The position numbers and the translations under genes are program-made. A stretch of 37,501 bases of DNA from a virus. The notes beneath the pieces are model-generated. The model saw only the letters and a program-made list of their open reading frames with translations. It had not been told where the DNA came from and did not search any database. The stretch spans positions 1 to 37,501 of the IMG/VR virus record IMGVR_UViG_3300046500_000071; one strand, given 5' to 3'. Shown here piece by piece: positions 1 through 7,948 of this stretch; the stretch's first letter is position 1, and the number at the start of each line of letters is the position of its first letter.

Positions 1-127
1 ACGTTTCCTGTACTGACGGAATAGATCGTCGATCCGACCACCTCGTACCGATTGCCGTTACTCGCCGTGTAGATCCCGCGCGACTCGCCAGCGACAGGAG
101 GCGTAGAGACAAGCGTCAGGCCCGGCG
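1..127. repeat. Terminal direct repeat, left copy (circular closure)
   Basis: Identical base for base to 37375-37501. The repeat lies inside one reading frame that continues correctly across the joined ends, so it is an overlap of the two contig ends and not a gene duplication. A length of exactly 127 is the largest k-mer commonly used by de Bruijn assemblers, which is the likely source. The unique genome is therefore 37,374 bp and circular, or circularly permuted. Confidence 0.95.
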
Positions 128-254
128 TTGGGTAATAGGTAAACGGACAGGGCGCGTCCTGCGGGTTCGCCTCGGCATACAGATTCACGCAGCGCTGCGC
201 CTCGGCTATGACGCTGCGCGTCTGGTAAGCGCCGGTTGTGAGCGGGACTCGCAT
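1..254 (-). CDS. P22 gp10-like packaged-DNA stabilization (tail hub) protein, N-terminal part
   Basis: This is the first part of a gene that continues at 37374 and ends at 36204. The ATG at 254-252 overlaps the stop of the upstream gp4-like gene as TGATG. The protein starts MRVPLTTGAYQTRSVIAEAQ and continues with RCVNLYAEANPQ and YYPTPGLTL, the opening typical of the P22 gp10 family. Joined across the circle the gene is 1,425 bp and encodes 474 aa, close to P22 gp10 (about 470 aa). In P22, gp10 binds below the gp4 ring and helps to seal packaged DNA in the head. Read as a linear contig the gene looks truncated, but it is intact. Confidence 0.85.
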   Translation of the reverse strand, partial: MRVPLTTGAYQTRSVIAEAQRCVNLYAEANPQDAPCPFTYYPTPGLTLVSTPPVAGESRGIYTASNGNRYEVVGSTIYSVSTGN

Positions 255-973
255 CAGTTGCTCGAGTTATCGCTGTAGATGTTGTAGCGCGATTTCGTCA
301 TCAGACCGCGCGGCATCGTCAAAGACGGAATCTGTGTGTTCATGCGCCTGATCACCCGTTTTGCGTTCATCGCGAGGCGCACCAGAGAGGGCGGCGGCTC
401 AAGCTGATAGGACGGACACAGGTAGATCGCCAGGTTGTAGCGCAGCGCCGCGAGGTAAGGCGGCGGCAGGTTGACGACAGTCGCAGCCGTGGCAAGCTGC
501 GGCAACGTCTCCATGGTCACGATATGCAGCTCATAGCTGCTGTTCGGCACCGGATAGAGAAACAGATTGCCCAGCGGATACGCCGAGTCGTAGAACGCAT
601 ACTCAGGGAATGACGACAGCGTCTTGAGCGAGATACGCGAATAGTCCTCGCGCGCGTCGATCATGGTGATGCGGTAATCAACCGCACTCCCCGCGCCACT
701 GCTTTGCAGGCGCGCATAGGCCGCGTTGATCTTGATCGGCCGCGTGACATTGAAGTCGCCGCCGATGCCGACGGTATAGGAAACCGACCCGTTCGCCTGA
801 TGCGCGGTGTCGACCAGGTGATAGACGCTCAACCGGTCCACATCCCATTGGCCGAGCATCATGTTCAGCGTCGCCAGCGCGTCGGCTGTATCTTCGGCAG
901 ACACGGACTGGCCGATACCGAGCGCGCCGATATCCTTCAGCGCCAGCGTGATCAGGTCGGTTCCGGTCGTCAT
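254..973 (-). CDS. P22 gp4-like head-completion / tail accessory protein
   Basis: 239 aa, starting MTTGTDLITLALKDIGALGI with the following SAEDTADALATLNMMLGQWD. This helical opening is typical of phage gp4-type adaptor proteins, which assemble as a ring under the portal and form the first tail layer after DNA packaging. It is longer than P22 gp4 (166 aa). The extra C-terminal part is basic and ends in KSRYNIYSDNSSN. The start overlaps the stop of the upstream gene by 4 bases (ATGA), and its own stop overlaps the gp10-like start. The order coat, small protein, gp4-like, gp10-like matches the P22 head-to-tail order. P22 gp4 also has muramidase activity; I see no motif that would show that here. 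Confidence 0.8.
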   Translation of the reverse strand: MTTGTDLITLALKDIGALGIGQSVSAEDTADALATLNMMLGQWDVDRLSVYHLVDTAHQANGSVSYTVGIGGDFNVTRPIKINAAYARLQSSGAGSAVDYRITMIDAREDYSRISLKTLSSFPEYAFYDSAYPLGNLFLYPVPNSSYELHIVTMETLPQLATAATVVNLPPPYLAALRYNLAIYLCPSYQLEPPPSLVRLAMNAKRVIRRMNTQIPSLTMPRGLMTKSRYNIYSDNSSN

Positions 974-1317
974 GCCGTCACCAGCGCCGCGCGAATCTTG
1001 TCATTCGACCAGCGCTTGTCGATCTTCACGCCGCGCTCGTCGGCGATCTTGATCAGCGCCTCGCGCTCGTCGTTCTGTTCCGGCTCGGGCTCAGCGGGCG
1101 CCAGCGCGGCCTCTTCCTCAGCGCTGTTCACGAGTTTGCCGCCGACCCACTTCGGGTAATGCCGGAACGTTTCGGAATCGACATGCACTTTGGGCGGGAC
1201 ATGCTTATAGTCCGACCAGCCTTCGCCGAGCGCTTCGAGTTCCTCACGCGAATGCACAAGGCGCTCTTCCTTGCCTTTGCGCGTCCACTTCGGGAACTCC
1301 TGATATTCGTAGGGCAT
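970..1317 (-). CDS. Small virion-cluster protein with C-terminal HeH/SAP-like segment
   Basis: 115 aa. The chosen start (MPYEYQEFPKW) has GGAG about 9 bases upstream. An ATG 45 bases further upstream lies inside a stem-loop and has no ribosome binding site. The middle repeats a pattern of aromatic and lysine residues (FPKW, YPKWVGGKLVNS), and the region around residues 75-87 is acidic and alanine-rich. The last 30 residues (ALIKIADERGVKIDKRWSNDKIRAAL) resemble the short HeH/SAP-like helix-extension-helix often found at the C-terminus of small phage head proteins. It lies between coat and gp4-like genes, so a role in head completion or decoration is likely but unproven. Its stop overlaps the next start by 4 bases. 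Confidence 0.7.
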   Translation of the reverse strand: MPYEYQEFPKWTRKGKEERLVHSREELEALGEGWSDYKHVPPKVHVDSETFRHYPKWVGGKLVNSAEEEAALAPAEPEPEQNDEREALIKIADERGVKIDKRWSNDKIRAALVTA

Positions 1318-1338
1318 GAGCCACTCCAGAAGGATGCA

Positions 1339-1371
1339 GGGGCCGCATGTTGATCCGAACATGACGGCCCC
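1339..1371 (-). other. Stem-loop just after the coat gene
   Basis: GGGGCCG (1339-1345) pairs with CGGCCCC (1365-1371), and inside it CATGTT (1346-1351) pairs with AACATG (1358-1363). One base is bulged and the loop is 6 nt. The hairpin starts 8 bases past the coat stop. No run of T follows on the minus strand, so it is not a standard terminator. It could protect the 3' end of the abundant coat mRNA or lower downstream expression. Confidence 0.55.
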
Positions 1372-1378
1372 CGATCAA

Positions 1379-2581
1379 TTAGCCGGCGATGCGGCAGGCG
1401 AGTTCCTGGTAAATCGGGCGCCAGCCGTACAGCACATCGATACGGCACGGGAACGTATCCGTACCGATCGCGTACTGGCGAACGATCCGCATGGAGATGC
1501 CCTTGTGGTTGCGGCGACCGGCGAAGTCCACGCCTTCCGGCATCTGCAGGTCAGCCGTCGCGAGCGTGAAGGCGTTCTTGTGGTACGCCAGGTTCACGGT
1601 GTACTGCGTTCCCGCGGCAACGTCCCACGTGACGACAGCAGCGTTCGCCGGGCCGGCCGATACCGTCTGGTACTGCTGGTTCGACGCCGCGGTATTGATC
1701 GCCGGGAAGATCGACAGCGTTGCATTGCCCGAACCGTCAGCCGTCGCCGGAGCGGTCACGGTGAACTGGCGCAGCACGCGCGTGGACTGGCGCGATTGCG
1801 GGTTGACTGCGAACACACCAACGATGGTGAACGTATCGCCCGCGGCGACGGTGCCGCCTGCGCCCAGGCCGGTCACGAGCAGCGTGCTACCCGTTTGACC
1901 TGCGCCCGATACCGTGCCGTTGGTGCGCGTGCCTGCCGTCGCCTGACGGATGTTCTGGTCCATGCCGATGTCGAAGCCCAGCGCCGGAACGAAGATGCCG
2001 CTTTCGTACTGGTCGCTGATCGGGCGCGGCGCGTTGAACAGGCCGGCAGCGGCCTTGACCATCGAACCATTCGCAGCCGGGTCCCACACGACCGTGCGCT
2101 GACCGTCGCGCGGCGTGGCTTCCTGATCCAGGCGCGTGCCAGCAGCGAGCAGCGTGGCGATGTCGCTCGGCGTGGTGCCGGCGGTGCCGACCTGATTGGC
2201 GACCGACGTGTACAGGCCGAGGCCGTCGAAGTCGATCTTGTTGGCGATGGTCGCCATTGCCGGCTTCAGGTAACGGTCCGCGAAGTCGTCGATGTTCAAC
2301 GTCAGTTCCTGCGACGAGAACGTGAAGTCGACGTGGAACTGCGTGTCGAGCGTGACCGGCACGACGGTTTCAACCACGTTCTCGATATTCAGCGCGGGGC
2401 CGGTCGTACCGACGAAGCGCACCGGCTTGCGCACGTTCACGGTCGAACCGACCTTCGCGCCCTTGACGGCGAACTCGTCGCTGTATTCCTTGTTGACCCG
2501 GCCCGAGAATGCCAGGTTGTTTTCCAAGATCATCAGCGACTTGTCGAGGATCTTGCTGGTATTAAGAAGAGTGTTTGCCAT
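1379..2581 (-). CDS. Major capsid protein, P22 coat protein (gp5) family
   Basis: 400 aa, close to P22 gp5 (430 aa). It begins MANTLLNTSKILDKSLMILE and has the family signature of an N-terminal helix followed by LAFSGRVNKEYSDEFAVKGAKVGSTVNVRKP. Later FSSQELTLNIDDFADRYLKPAM belongs to the HK97-fold core. The segment around residues 195-300, rich in T, G and A, is in the place of the inserted I-domain of P22-type coat proteins. GAGG lies 9 bases before the ATG. It forms the icosahedral head shell, assembling on the scaffold encoded immediately upstream. Confidence 0.9.
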   Translation of the reverse strand: MANTLLNTSKILDKSLMILENNLAFSGRVNKEYSDEFAVKGAKVGSTVNVRKPVRFVGTTGPALNIENVVETVVPVTLDTQFHVDFTFSSQELTLNIDDFADRYLKPAMATIANKIDFDGLGLYTSVANQVGTAGTTPSDIATLLAAGTRLDQEATPRDGQRTVVWDPAANGSMVKAAAGLFNAPRPISDQYESGIFVPALGFDIGMDQNIRQATAGTRTNGTVSGAGQTGSTLLVTGLGAGGTVAAGDTFTIVGVFAVNPQSRQSTRVLRQFTVTAPATADGSGNATLSIFPAINTAASNQQYQTVSAGPANAAVVTWDVAAGTQYTVNLAYHKNAFTLATADLQMPEGVDFAGRRNHKGISMRIVRQYAIGTDTFPCRIDVLYGWRPIYQELACRIAG

Positions 2582-2590
2582 TTTTCAGCC

Positions 2591-3322
2591 TCATTTAGAG
2601 CCGTGTTTCTTCCACCACGCGATCTGCTCTGCGGCCGAGGCGAATTCCTCTGGCTCGACAGGCGACGACCGTCCGCCAATCGGATTGATCGGTGCGGGGG
2701 CGTTGGAAACGGGTTTGGGTTTCGCCTGACCGACCGTCGTTTCGAGACGGGCCAGTTCAAGCGCCATGCGCAACGGAGGAAGGGACAGCAGGCGTTCAGC
2801 GACTTCCGGGTTCTGGCCCAGGTGGTGCAGCACCTTGTGGCCGGCATCCATCGCCGTGACGGCTTCGAGAAACTCAGGCGATGCGCCGCCGAGCATCTGG
2901 AACGTGCGCAGCGACGAATCCCACTCGTTGCCGAACTCGCCCTTGCCGGCGTCGAACACCTTGTTGCAGGCCTCGTCGAACTTTTCCTGCTGGATGAGGC
3001 GCCTGGCTTCGGCCCGAATCTCGTCAGCGGTCATCTGCTTCGGTTGAGACTGGGTTTCTGCCGGCTGCTGGTACTGCCGCAACTGAGCTTCAAGCGCTTC
3101 ACGCTGCCGCTTTTCCTCGTGTTTCTCCCGCGTGAGCTGGTCGATGCGGCGTTGAACCCAATCGTTCTTCGGCTTTTCCTGCTGCGCCTGCTGCTCGATC
3201 TGCTCTGCGGTTTGCCCGGCGCCCGGTTCCGTGCTGACTTCAGCGGGCTGTTGCGCCTGTTCCGTGGAGGCCGTAGGCGTGACGTTCTCTACTTCGGTTG
3301 AAGCGTTCTCTTCGGTTTGCAT
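2591..3322 (-). CDS. Scaffolding protein (P22 gp8 role)
   Basis: 243 aa from MQTEENASTEVENVTPTAST. A longer frame extends to 3388 but would start inside a transcription terminator, so the start at 3322 is preferred. The first 50 residues are acidic and rich in Q, T and E. The middle is highly charged and helical (QRRIDQLTREKHEEKRQREA and a coiled-coil-like stretch), and the C-terminus is basic (WWKKHGSK). A disordered N-terminus, long helices and a basic tail are typical of phage scaffolds, whose basic C-terminus docks on coat subunits. The position directly before coat, in the order portal, scaffold, coat, supports the assignment. Sequence similarity to P22 gp8 itself is not evident. Confidence 0.75.
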   Translation of the reverse strand: MQTEENASTEVENVTPTASTEQAQQPAEVSTEPGAGQTAEQIEQQAQQEKPKNDWVQRRIDQLTREKHEEKRQREALEAQLRQYQQPAETQSQPKQMTADEIRAEARRLIQQEKFDEACNKVFDAGKGEFGNEWDSSLRTFQMLGGASPEFLEAVTAMDAGHKVLHHLGQNPEVAERLLSLPPLRMALELARLETTVGQAKPKPVSNAPAPINPIGGRSSPVEPEEFASAAEQIAWWKKHGSK

Positions 3323-3372
3323 GGACGTGTCCAAGGATTGAGCCCGGTGATGCCGCACCGGTACGGAATGCA

Positions 3373-3407
3373 AAAAGGCCCGCTCCATTGCTGGAAACGG
3401 GCCTTTT
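3373..3407 (-). terminator. Rho-independent terminator inside the late operon
   Basis: A 10-bp stem, AAAAGGCCCG (3373-3382) with CGGGCCTTTT (3398-3407), and a 15-nt loop. Read on the minus strand it ends in five Ts. It lies between the 102-aa virion gene and scaffold. An internal terminator here would lower scaffold and coat transcription unless late polymerase is antiterminated. The stem is AT-flanked and could also work on the plus strand. Confidence 0.75.
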
Positions 3408-3428
3408 GGAAAGCTGTGCTGCTGGGTC

Positions 3429-3737
3429 TTAGCGCTGACCGCCGATGATGTACTGCTCGCTCGTCGGCACGATTGCGCCGCCGGTCGTGTTCACGAACTG
3501 GATCGCCAGCGTGTTCGCCGCGGAGACGCGCACATTGCCAATCGACAAGCCGACCTGATGCGACGCCTTGTTCACGTCGATGGAGTCGCCGACTTGCAGG
3601 CCAGGAACGGTGAACGTCTGCTCAGCGCTCGTGTTGGCCGCGACGGATGCCGGTGTGAGCGTTTGAGCGATGCGGTACAGACCAACGATCGGCGTCGTGC
3701 TGCCGAGGTCTTGGAGAATTCCTGTGTAACCGGCCAT
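3429..3737 (-). CDS. Small beta-rich virion protein
   Basis: 102 aa, starting MAGYTGILQDLGSTTPIVGL. Its start lies 1 base from the portal stop and its AGGGGG ribosome site lies within the end of the portal gene. The composition is rich in T, V, A and G with alternating hydrophobic residues and no charged helices, which suggests a small beta-sandwich. A protein of this size and place between portal and scaffold is often a head decoration or minor structural protein. I do not recognise the family. Its general composition resembles the 110-aa protein at 35368-35700, but I cannot align them with confidence. Confidence 0.7.
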   Translation of the reverse strand: MAGYTGILQDLGSTTPIVGLYRIAQTLTPASVAANTSAEQTFTVPGLQVGDSIDVNKASHQVGLSIGNVRVSAANTLAIQFVNTTGGAIVPTSEQYIIGGQR

Positions 3738-5921
3738 TTAGGCCCCCTGTTGAGGTTGAGCGGGCAAAGAAAAACCCGCGCTCGGCGGGTTCGGTTGGGA
3801 CTGCTGTTGCTGCTGCGACGGATCGGGCGGCGCACCGCTCGGCATCGGCTGAATCTGGCTCGGGTCACCGGTGCGCAGCGTCTCTGCCACCAGGTGCGCG
3901 GCGATTGCTGCGATGAGTTCCGGCGCCATGTCGGGTGCGATGGCCTTCAGGCGGTCCGTCTCGGCCTTGTAGGCGTCGATATTCAGATGCGCCTCTTCAT
4001 GGCCCTGCGTGCTGCGCGCGTCCTGCAGCGCCTGCGACAGATGGTTGATCATCTGCTCCATCTGCTGCATTTTCTGGTGCATATCCGCTTCGGCCGGCGT
4101 CGGGCCTTCGCCAAGGATCTGCGGCGGGATCGTGCGGTGCAGACGCTCTGCGACCTCATCGGCCATCGGGAAGTCCGCGGCCTTGAACAGCAGATCGCCC
4201 GCAACCTTCATCAGGTCCTGATCCTGCGACATGATCTGCGTGAGCGCGTGGAACGCTTCCTGACGGCGCGTCTCGTAGTTCGGGCCGACCTCTACCGTCA
4301 CGTCGTAGCGGCCAATGCCGGGGTTGTAGATCAGTTGCGCGGCCTGTTCTGCGCTCAGCTTCGAGTTATCGGCCGGCGCCTGCTGCGCGTTGCCCTGCGC
4401 ATCGCCAACGGCGTGCGGCTGCTGCGGATTGATCTGTGCGAAGTCCTCGCTGCCGTCCTCGCCGACAATGCGCACCACGCGCTCCGTGTCGTACACCTTC
4501 GGGATCAGGTCGACCATGATGCGGCCGGTATAGCGGATTGCGCGCGCCACGTTGTCGATAAAGTGATACGTGGCCTTGTCGCCCTGACGCTGACGCGCTG
4601 CAATGGCGACGCCAGCATCAGCGTTCGACGGCGCGCCAAACTGCTCCTGATACTGGCCCGAGGTCATCATGAGTTCCTGCTGTGCCGTTTGCATGGCTTG
4701 CAGGTACGCAGAAGCGCCTACAGGAGGCTGCTCGCGTTGCGGACGCGGAATCTCCCGACCTTCAGCATCAACGCTGTTGTACGGCAGATACGCCTTGTTG
4801 TCCTTGTTCGCGTTCGCCCACTCGTCCTCGTAGCCTTCGATGGCTTCGACAGGTGCTACATACGGCGTCTTGGTCTGCAGCGCGATGTATTCGACGTTGG
4901 CCGAGGTCATGTAGTTGTACATGCGCTGGCCGTCTTTCATGTTGCGCGTGTGGCCCTTGCGCTCGACTTTGCCGTTGATGACGATTTCCTCGCCCACCAC
5001 GCGCACGATCGGCAGATAGCGGCCCGGCCATTCCTTGCGGTCGATGATCTTGTCGCCGGCAATCTTGCACCACTTGAAATGCGGCTCGCTGACCTCGCGT
5101 TTCTTCACGCTTTCGTCTTCGAGCAGCGCCTTGCGTTCTTTCTCGTCTTCCACTTCGGACAGCTTCATCGGGCCTTTGACCGGATGATTAACCAGCATGT
5201 CCTTCTTCTCGGCGCGGTAGAAGTATTCGCACACGCGCACGTGATTCTTGTCGAGCCACGGATCGCCGGTCGCTTCCATCGGGAACGTGACGCTCGCCGG
5301 ATCCTCTTCGGGATACATTGCCTCGTATTCTTCCTTCGGCACGTCCTCAAACACGAAACCGAACTTGGCGTCAGCGCCATCAGCCGACTGAATGTCGGGG
5401 TCGAGGTACACGCTCAGCGGGTCTTTCACGCGCCGGATGAAGATTTCCTGCTCGAACGAGCCGTCGTGCGCATAGTCGGTGATGACGCGCCAGTAGCCGA
5501 GGCCGCCCTGCACCGCAAACTCCGTCGCCGTGTCATAGGCAATTTCAGCGTGCGAGTTGTACTCGATGTGCCGCATGATGCCGTCGAGAATCTTGGCGAT
5601 CTGCACATCAGCCTGGCCGTCAATCGGCAGCGTCTTGATGCTCGGCTTGTTCTGCTTCGCGTCGTTGATGATCTGGAGATTGTGCTGACGCACCTTGTTG
5701 ATCGTCAGGCACGGGCGATTGTCGCCGTCGCGCGACTGGCGGATCTGGTCGGGCCACTGCCAGTTGTTATCCGGGTCGCCGTTGGCAAACTTCATGTCCT
5801 CGACGAACAGCTTGCGGAAAGACGACTCGGCATCTTCGCAACGGGCGAAACGCTCCTTGGCTTCCTTGACGATCGGGTCAAGGCCCGATGATTCAGCGTC
5901 GAGTTTGCGTTTGCGTGCCAT
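3738..5921 (-). CDS. Portal protein, P22 gp1 family
   Basis: 727 aa, almost exactly the length of the P22 portal (725 aa). It opens with a charged helical region (MARKRKLDAESSGLDPIVKE) and has family segments such as NNWQWPDQIRQSRDGDNRPCLTINKVRQH, followed by PSIKTLP and a region describing the wing and stem. The C-terminal part, from about residue 610, is a long helix rich in Q and M (HQKMQQMEQMINHLSQALQD), as expected for the P22 portal barrel, then a Q/P-rich tail. Twelve copies form the ring through which DNA is packaged and ejected. It follows terL after a 3-base gap. Confidence 0.9.
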   Translation of the reverse strand: MARKRKLDAESSGLDPIVKEAKERFARCEDAESSFRKLFVEDMKFANGDPDNNWQWPDQIRQSRDGDNRPCLTINKVRQHNLQIINDAKQNKPSIKTLPIDGQADVQIAKILDGIMRHIEYNSHAEIAYDTATEFAVQGGLGYWRVITDYAHDGSFEQEIFIRRVKDPLSVYLDPDIQSADGADAKFGFVFEDVPKEEYEAMYPEEDPASVTFPMEATGDPWLDKNHVRVCEYFYRAEKKDMLVNHPVKGPMKLSEVEDEKERKALLEDESVKKREVSEPHFKWCKIAGDKIIDRKEWPGRYLPIVRVVGEEIVINGKVERKGHTRNMKDGQRMYNYMTSANVEYIALQTKTPYVAPVEAIEGYEDEWANANKDNKAYLPYNSVDAEGREIPRPQREQPPVGASAYLQAMQTAQQELMMTSGQYQEQFGAPSNADAGVAIAARQRQGDKATYHFIDNVARAIRYTGRIMVDLIPKVYDTERVVRIVGEDGSEDFAQINPQQPHAVGDAQGNAQQAPADNSKLSAEQAAQLIYNPGIGRYDVTVEVGPNYETRRQEAFHALTQIMSQDQDLMKVAGDLLFKAADFPMADEVAERLHRTIPPQILGEGPTPAEADMHQKMQQMEQMINHLSQALQDARSTQGHEEAHLNIDAYKAETDRLKAIAPDMAPELIAAIAAHLVAETLRTGDPSQIQPMPSGAPPDPSQQQQQSQPNPPSAGFSLPAQPQQGA

Positions 5922-5924
5922 TGA

Positions 5925-7160
5925 TCAGCCCATCCAGGCGCCAGCACCATGCACGGTGCGGCGGATTACAGGTTTGCTCGGCTTCGGAGCCTTCCCAGCA
6001 CGTCGGGCGCCCTCGCAGGCATAGCGCAGCGCGTCGATCACGTGGTTGTCCTTGTCTTCGAGAATCGGCAGGATCGCCCCGGTAAGCGGGTCTTCCTTGT
6101 ATTTGTAGAGCGTGAGTTCGTCGATCAGGTGCTTGCAGCGCGGATGCACGACGATATCGAACGACTTCAGGAACTCGACGCCCTCTTCTAGGGACTTCGC
6201 GCCCTTGATAGCCGGGCGGATCTTCGGGAAGCCGTTCTTCTGCATGTGGCTGATCGTCTCGGGCCGCGCAGAGTCAGCCGTGATCGGCCACTTCTCGGCA
6301 TCCGGCACGCTCATGAACAGCTCGGGCAGGTTCACGATCTCGCATCCGACCATGTACGCCTCGTAATCGACGTACAGGCGGTTGCCTTCAATGTCGCAGC
6401 GGATCAGCACGGACGGATCGACCGAGAATCCCCAGTCGGCGCCCAGGCGGTGAATCGTGCCGGCCGGCCGCTCGAATTCTTCGACGCTCCAATTGCGGAA
6501 CACGCGCGCTTCACTGTTCTGCCGGTATTTGCCCAGCCACACATGCGCGTATTTGTCCGGATCGCGGCGCTTGTCGAACTCCATTTCCGCACGCAACTCA
6601 TCGGGCAACCATGGGTTGTCCATGTAATTCGCCTCGATCACGGCAGCATCTGGCGGGAGTTCTTCACCGCGCAGCAGCATGTCGATTGGATCGGTCGGAG
6701 AGTCCGGATTCCAGTCGAACCACAGTTGCGAACCGGGCTTGCGAATCGTTGGGCGCAGCAGCGTGAGGCTCTTTTCGCTGGCCTTCTGAGCCTCGGCGAA
6801 CCACGACCGATCAAAGCCCTCAAGCGACTTGATGGAGTCGGCCGTGTGGTTCTGCATGCCCTCGAAGATCGTCACGCCACCATGCCGCGTGAGGATGCGG
6901 CGGTCCTGAACATCGAAGTAATAGCCGGCGTTGTAGGTCTGGATCTTCGACTCAAGCAGCTTCTTCACCGAGAACTCAAGCGACTTGAGCGTTTCCCGGA
7001 TGCAGACGAAATCGAGCTTTTCGCTCACGCTTTCTTCAAGCCACAGCTCGGCGAAGAAGTTGGACTTGCCGGAACCTCGACCGCCGTGCGCCCCCTTGTA
7101 TCGCGCCGGCTTCAGAAGCGGCAGGAAAGCGCGCGGCGTCTCGATTACGAGGTCGCTCAT
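5925..7160 (-). CDS. terL: Terminase large subunit (PBSX/Terminase_3 type)
   Basis: 411 aa. The N-terminal ATPase has a Walker A, GGRGSGKS, at residues 26-33 and a Walker B-like SWFAEAQ at 119-125 (E123). The C-terminal RNase H-like nuclease shows the expected acidic residues: D242 in GADWG, D296 in TADSA and D376 in DNHVIDALRY. It packages DNA into the prohead through the portal and cuts the concatemer. The start overlaps the terS stop by 4 bases (ATGA). It is shorter than P22 gp2 (499 aa) and looks more like the PBSX branch, so packaging and virion modules may have different histories. Confidence 0.92.
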   Translation of the reverse strand: MSDLVIETPRAFLPLLKPARYKGAHGGRGSGKSNFFAELWLEESVSEKLDFVCIRETLKSLEFSVKKLLESKIQTYNAGYYFDVQDRRILTRHGGVTIFEGMQNHTADSIKSLEGFDRSWFAEAQKASEKSLTLLRPTIRKPGSQLWFDWNPDSPTDPIDMLLRGEELPPDAAVIEANYMDNPWLPDELRAEMEFDKRRDPDKYAHVWLGKYRQNSEARVFRNWSVEEFERPAGTIHRLGADWGFSVDPSVLIRCDIEGNRLYVDYEAYMVGCEIVNLPELFMSVPDAEKWPITADSARPETISHMQKNGFPKIRPAIKGAKSLEEGVEFLKSFDIVVHPRCKHLIDELTLYKYKEDPLTGAILPILEDKDNHVIDALRYACEGARRAGKAPKPSKPVIRRTVHGAGAWMG

Positions 7161-7552
7161 TGCAGCTTCGGTTCTGACTCACCCGGATCGCGCGGGTCGA
7201 TCACCTTGCGCGTCACGCTCTGGAACTGGACAGGACCGCCGTCAGGACCGGTGAGCGAGTGATCCACCTTATCCCGCCAGTCCTCTTTCCGGCGGTTCTT
7301 CAGCCAGAAGATCTGTGCGGTGACGTTGCCGCCGGTCGCGTTCTTGTAGAGCGCGCCGACGACCTTCGCGTCTGCCTTGTCCTTGCCGGTGCTCATCGCC
7401 TCGGCGAAGTCCTCGTGGGCGAGCTTCCAGTCTCCGACTGTCCGCAGGCCAACACCGAGGAAAGCAGCGACTTCCGCGTCCGTCGCCCCGAGCAGGCAAT
7501 AGTTCATCGCCAGTTCGGCGTACTCGGGCTTGTACTTCGACGGACGGGCCAT
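7157..7552 (-). CDS. terS: Terminase small subunit
   Basis: 131 aa, starting MARPSKYKPEYAELAMNYCL. Residues 20-45 form a helix-turn-helix (ATDAEVAAFLGVGLRTVGDWKL), followed by a helical oligomerisation region with KADAKVVGALYKNATGGNVT and IFWLKNRRKEDWRDK, a motif repeated in many small terminases of temperate phages. The C-terminus is proline- and acid-rich. It recognises the packaging start site and loads the large subunit, encoded next with a 4-base overlap. In P22 the pac site lies inside the corresponding gene; no pac site can be located here from sequence alone. Confidence 0.88.
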   Translation of the reverse strand: MARPSKYKPEYAELAMNYCLLGATDAEVAAFLGVGLRTVGDWKLAHEDFAEAMSTGKDKADAKVVGALYKNATGGNVTAQIFWLKNRRKEDWRDKVDHSLTGPDGGPVQFQSVTRKVIDPRDPGESEPKLQ

Positions 7553-7555
7553 GGC

Positions 7556-7948
7556 TTAGATCACCGCCTTGATGTGCACGTAGATCGCTTCGAGCTCGTC
7601 GACGGACACGCGCTCTGCATTGCGAAGCTTGGCGAGCGCGTTGGCGAACTTCGCTTCGAGCAGCATCAGGTGCGACTCGCGCGGGAGCTCAGCAGCGGCA
7701 TCGACCGTGGGCGTCGGTGAAGAGTCCACAGGCGCTGCAGAGTCGGCACCAGTATTCGATGGCTCCCCCGTTGCGGCCGTGCCAGCCTCCAAGACGGGCG
7801 CATCAACCACCGAAGCGGCGTTCACCAGCACGTTACCAGTGACGGTCGGAACGGGTTGCTCTGCGACAGCCTGCGTCATGACAGGCTCCGTGCTGCTCGG
7901 CGCTGCGTCGCTCATCTGTGCTGCTGCTTCTGCAATCGGATCGCTCAT
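7556..7948 (-). CDS. Hypothetical protein, first gene of the late operon
   Basis: 130 aa, starting MSDPIAEAAAQMSDAAPSST with GGAG 8 bases upstream. Residues 1-90 are low-complexity, rich in A, P, T, S and V and acidic, so probably disordered. The last 40 residues (ESHLMLLEAKFANALAKLRN, then ERVSVDELEAIYVHIKAVI) look like two or three amphipathic helices. It lies 3 bases before terS and is likely co-transcribed with it. I do not recognise it. A packaging accessory role is possible from position only. Confidence 0.65.
   Translation of the reverse strand: MSDPIAEAAAQMSDAAPSSTEPVMTQAVAEQPVPTVTGNVLVNAASVVDAPVLEAGTAATGEPSNTGADSAAPVDSSPTPTVDAAAELPRESHLMLLEAKFANALAKLRNAERVSVDELEAIYVHIKAVI

Noticed and set aside
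1-127. Biological long terminal repeats
   Set aside because: A length of exactly 127 and a reading frame continuous across the join fit an assembly overlap better than phage terminal repeats.
1316-3301. Long 661-codon frame on the plus strand across coat and scaffold
   Set aside because: It is antisense to clearly recognisable coat and scaffold genes, rich in R, D and V as expected for the reverse of GC-biased codons, and has no ribosome site or operon context.
3558-5891. Long 777-codon frame on the plus strand across the portal gene
   Set aside because: Antisense shadow of the portal gene caused by high GC at third positions. The translation is low-quality (R/L/V/H-rich) and the portal match is unambiguous.
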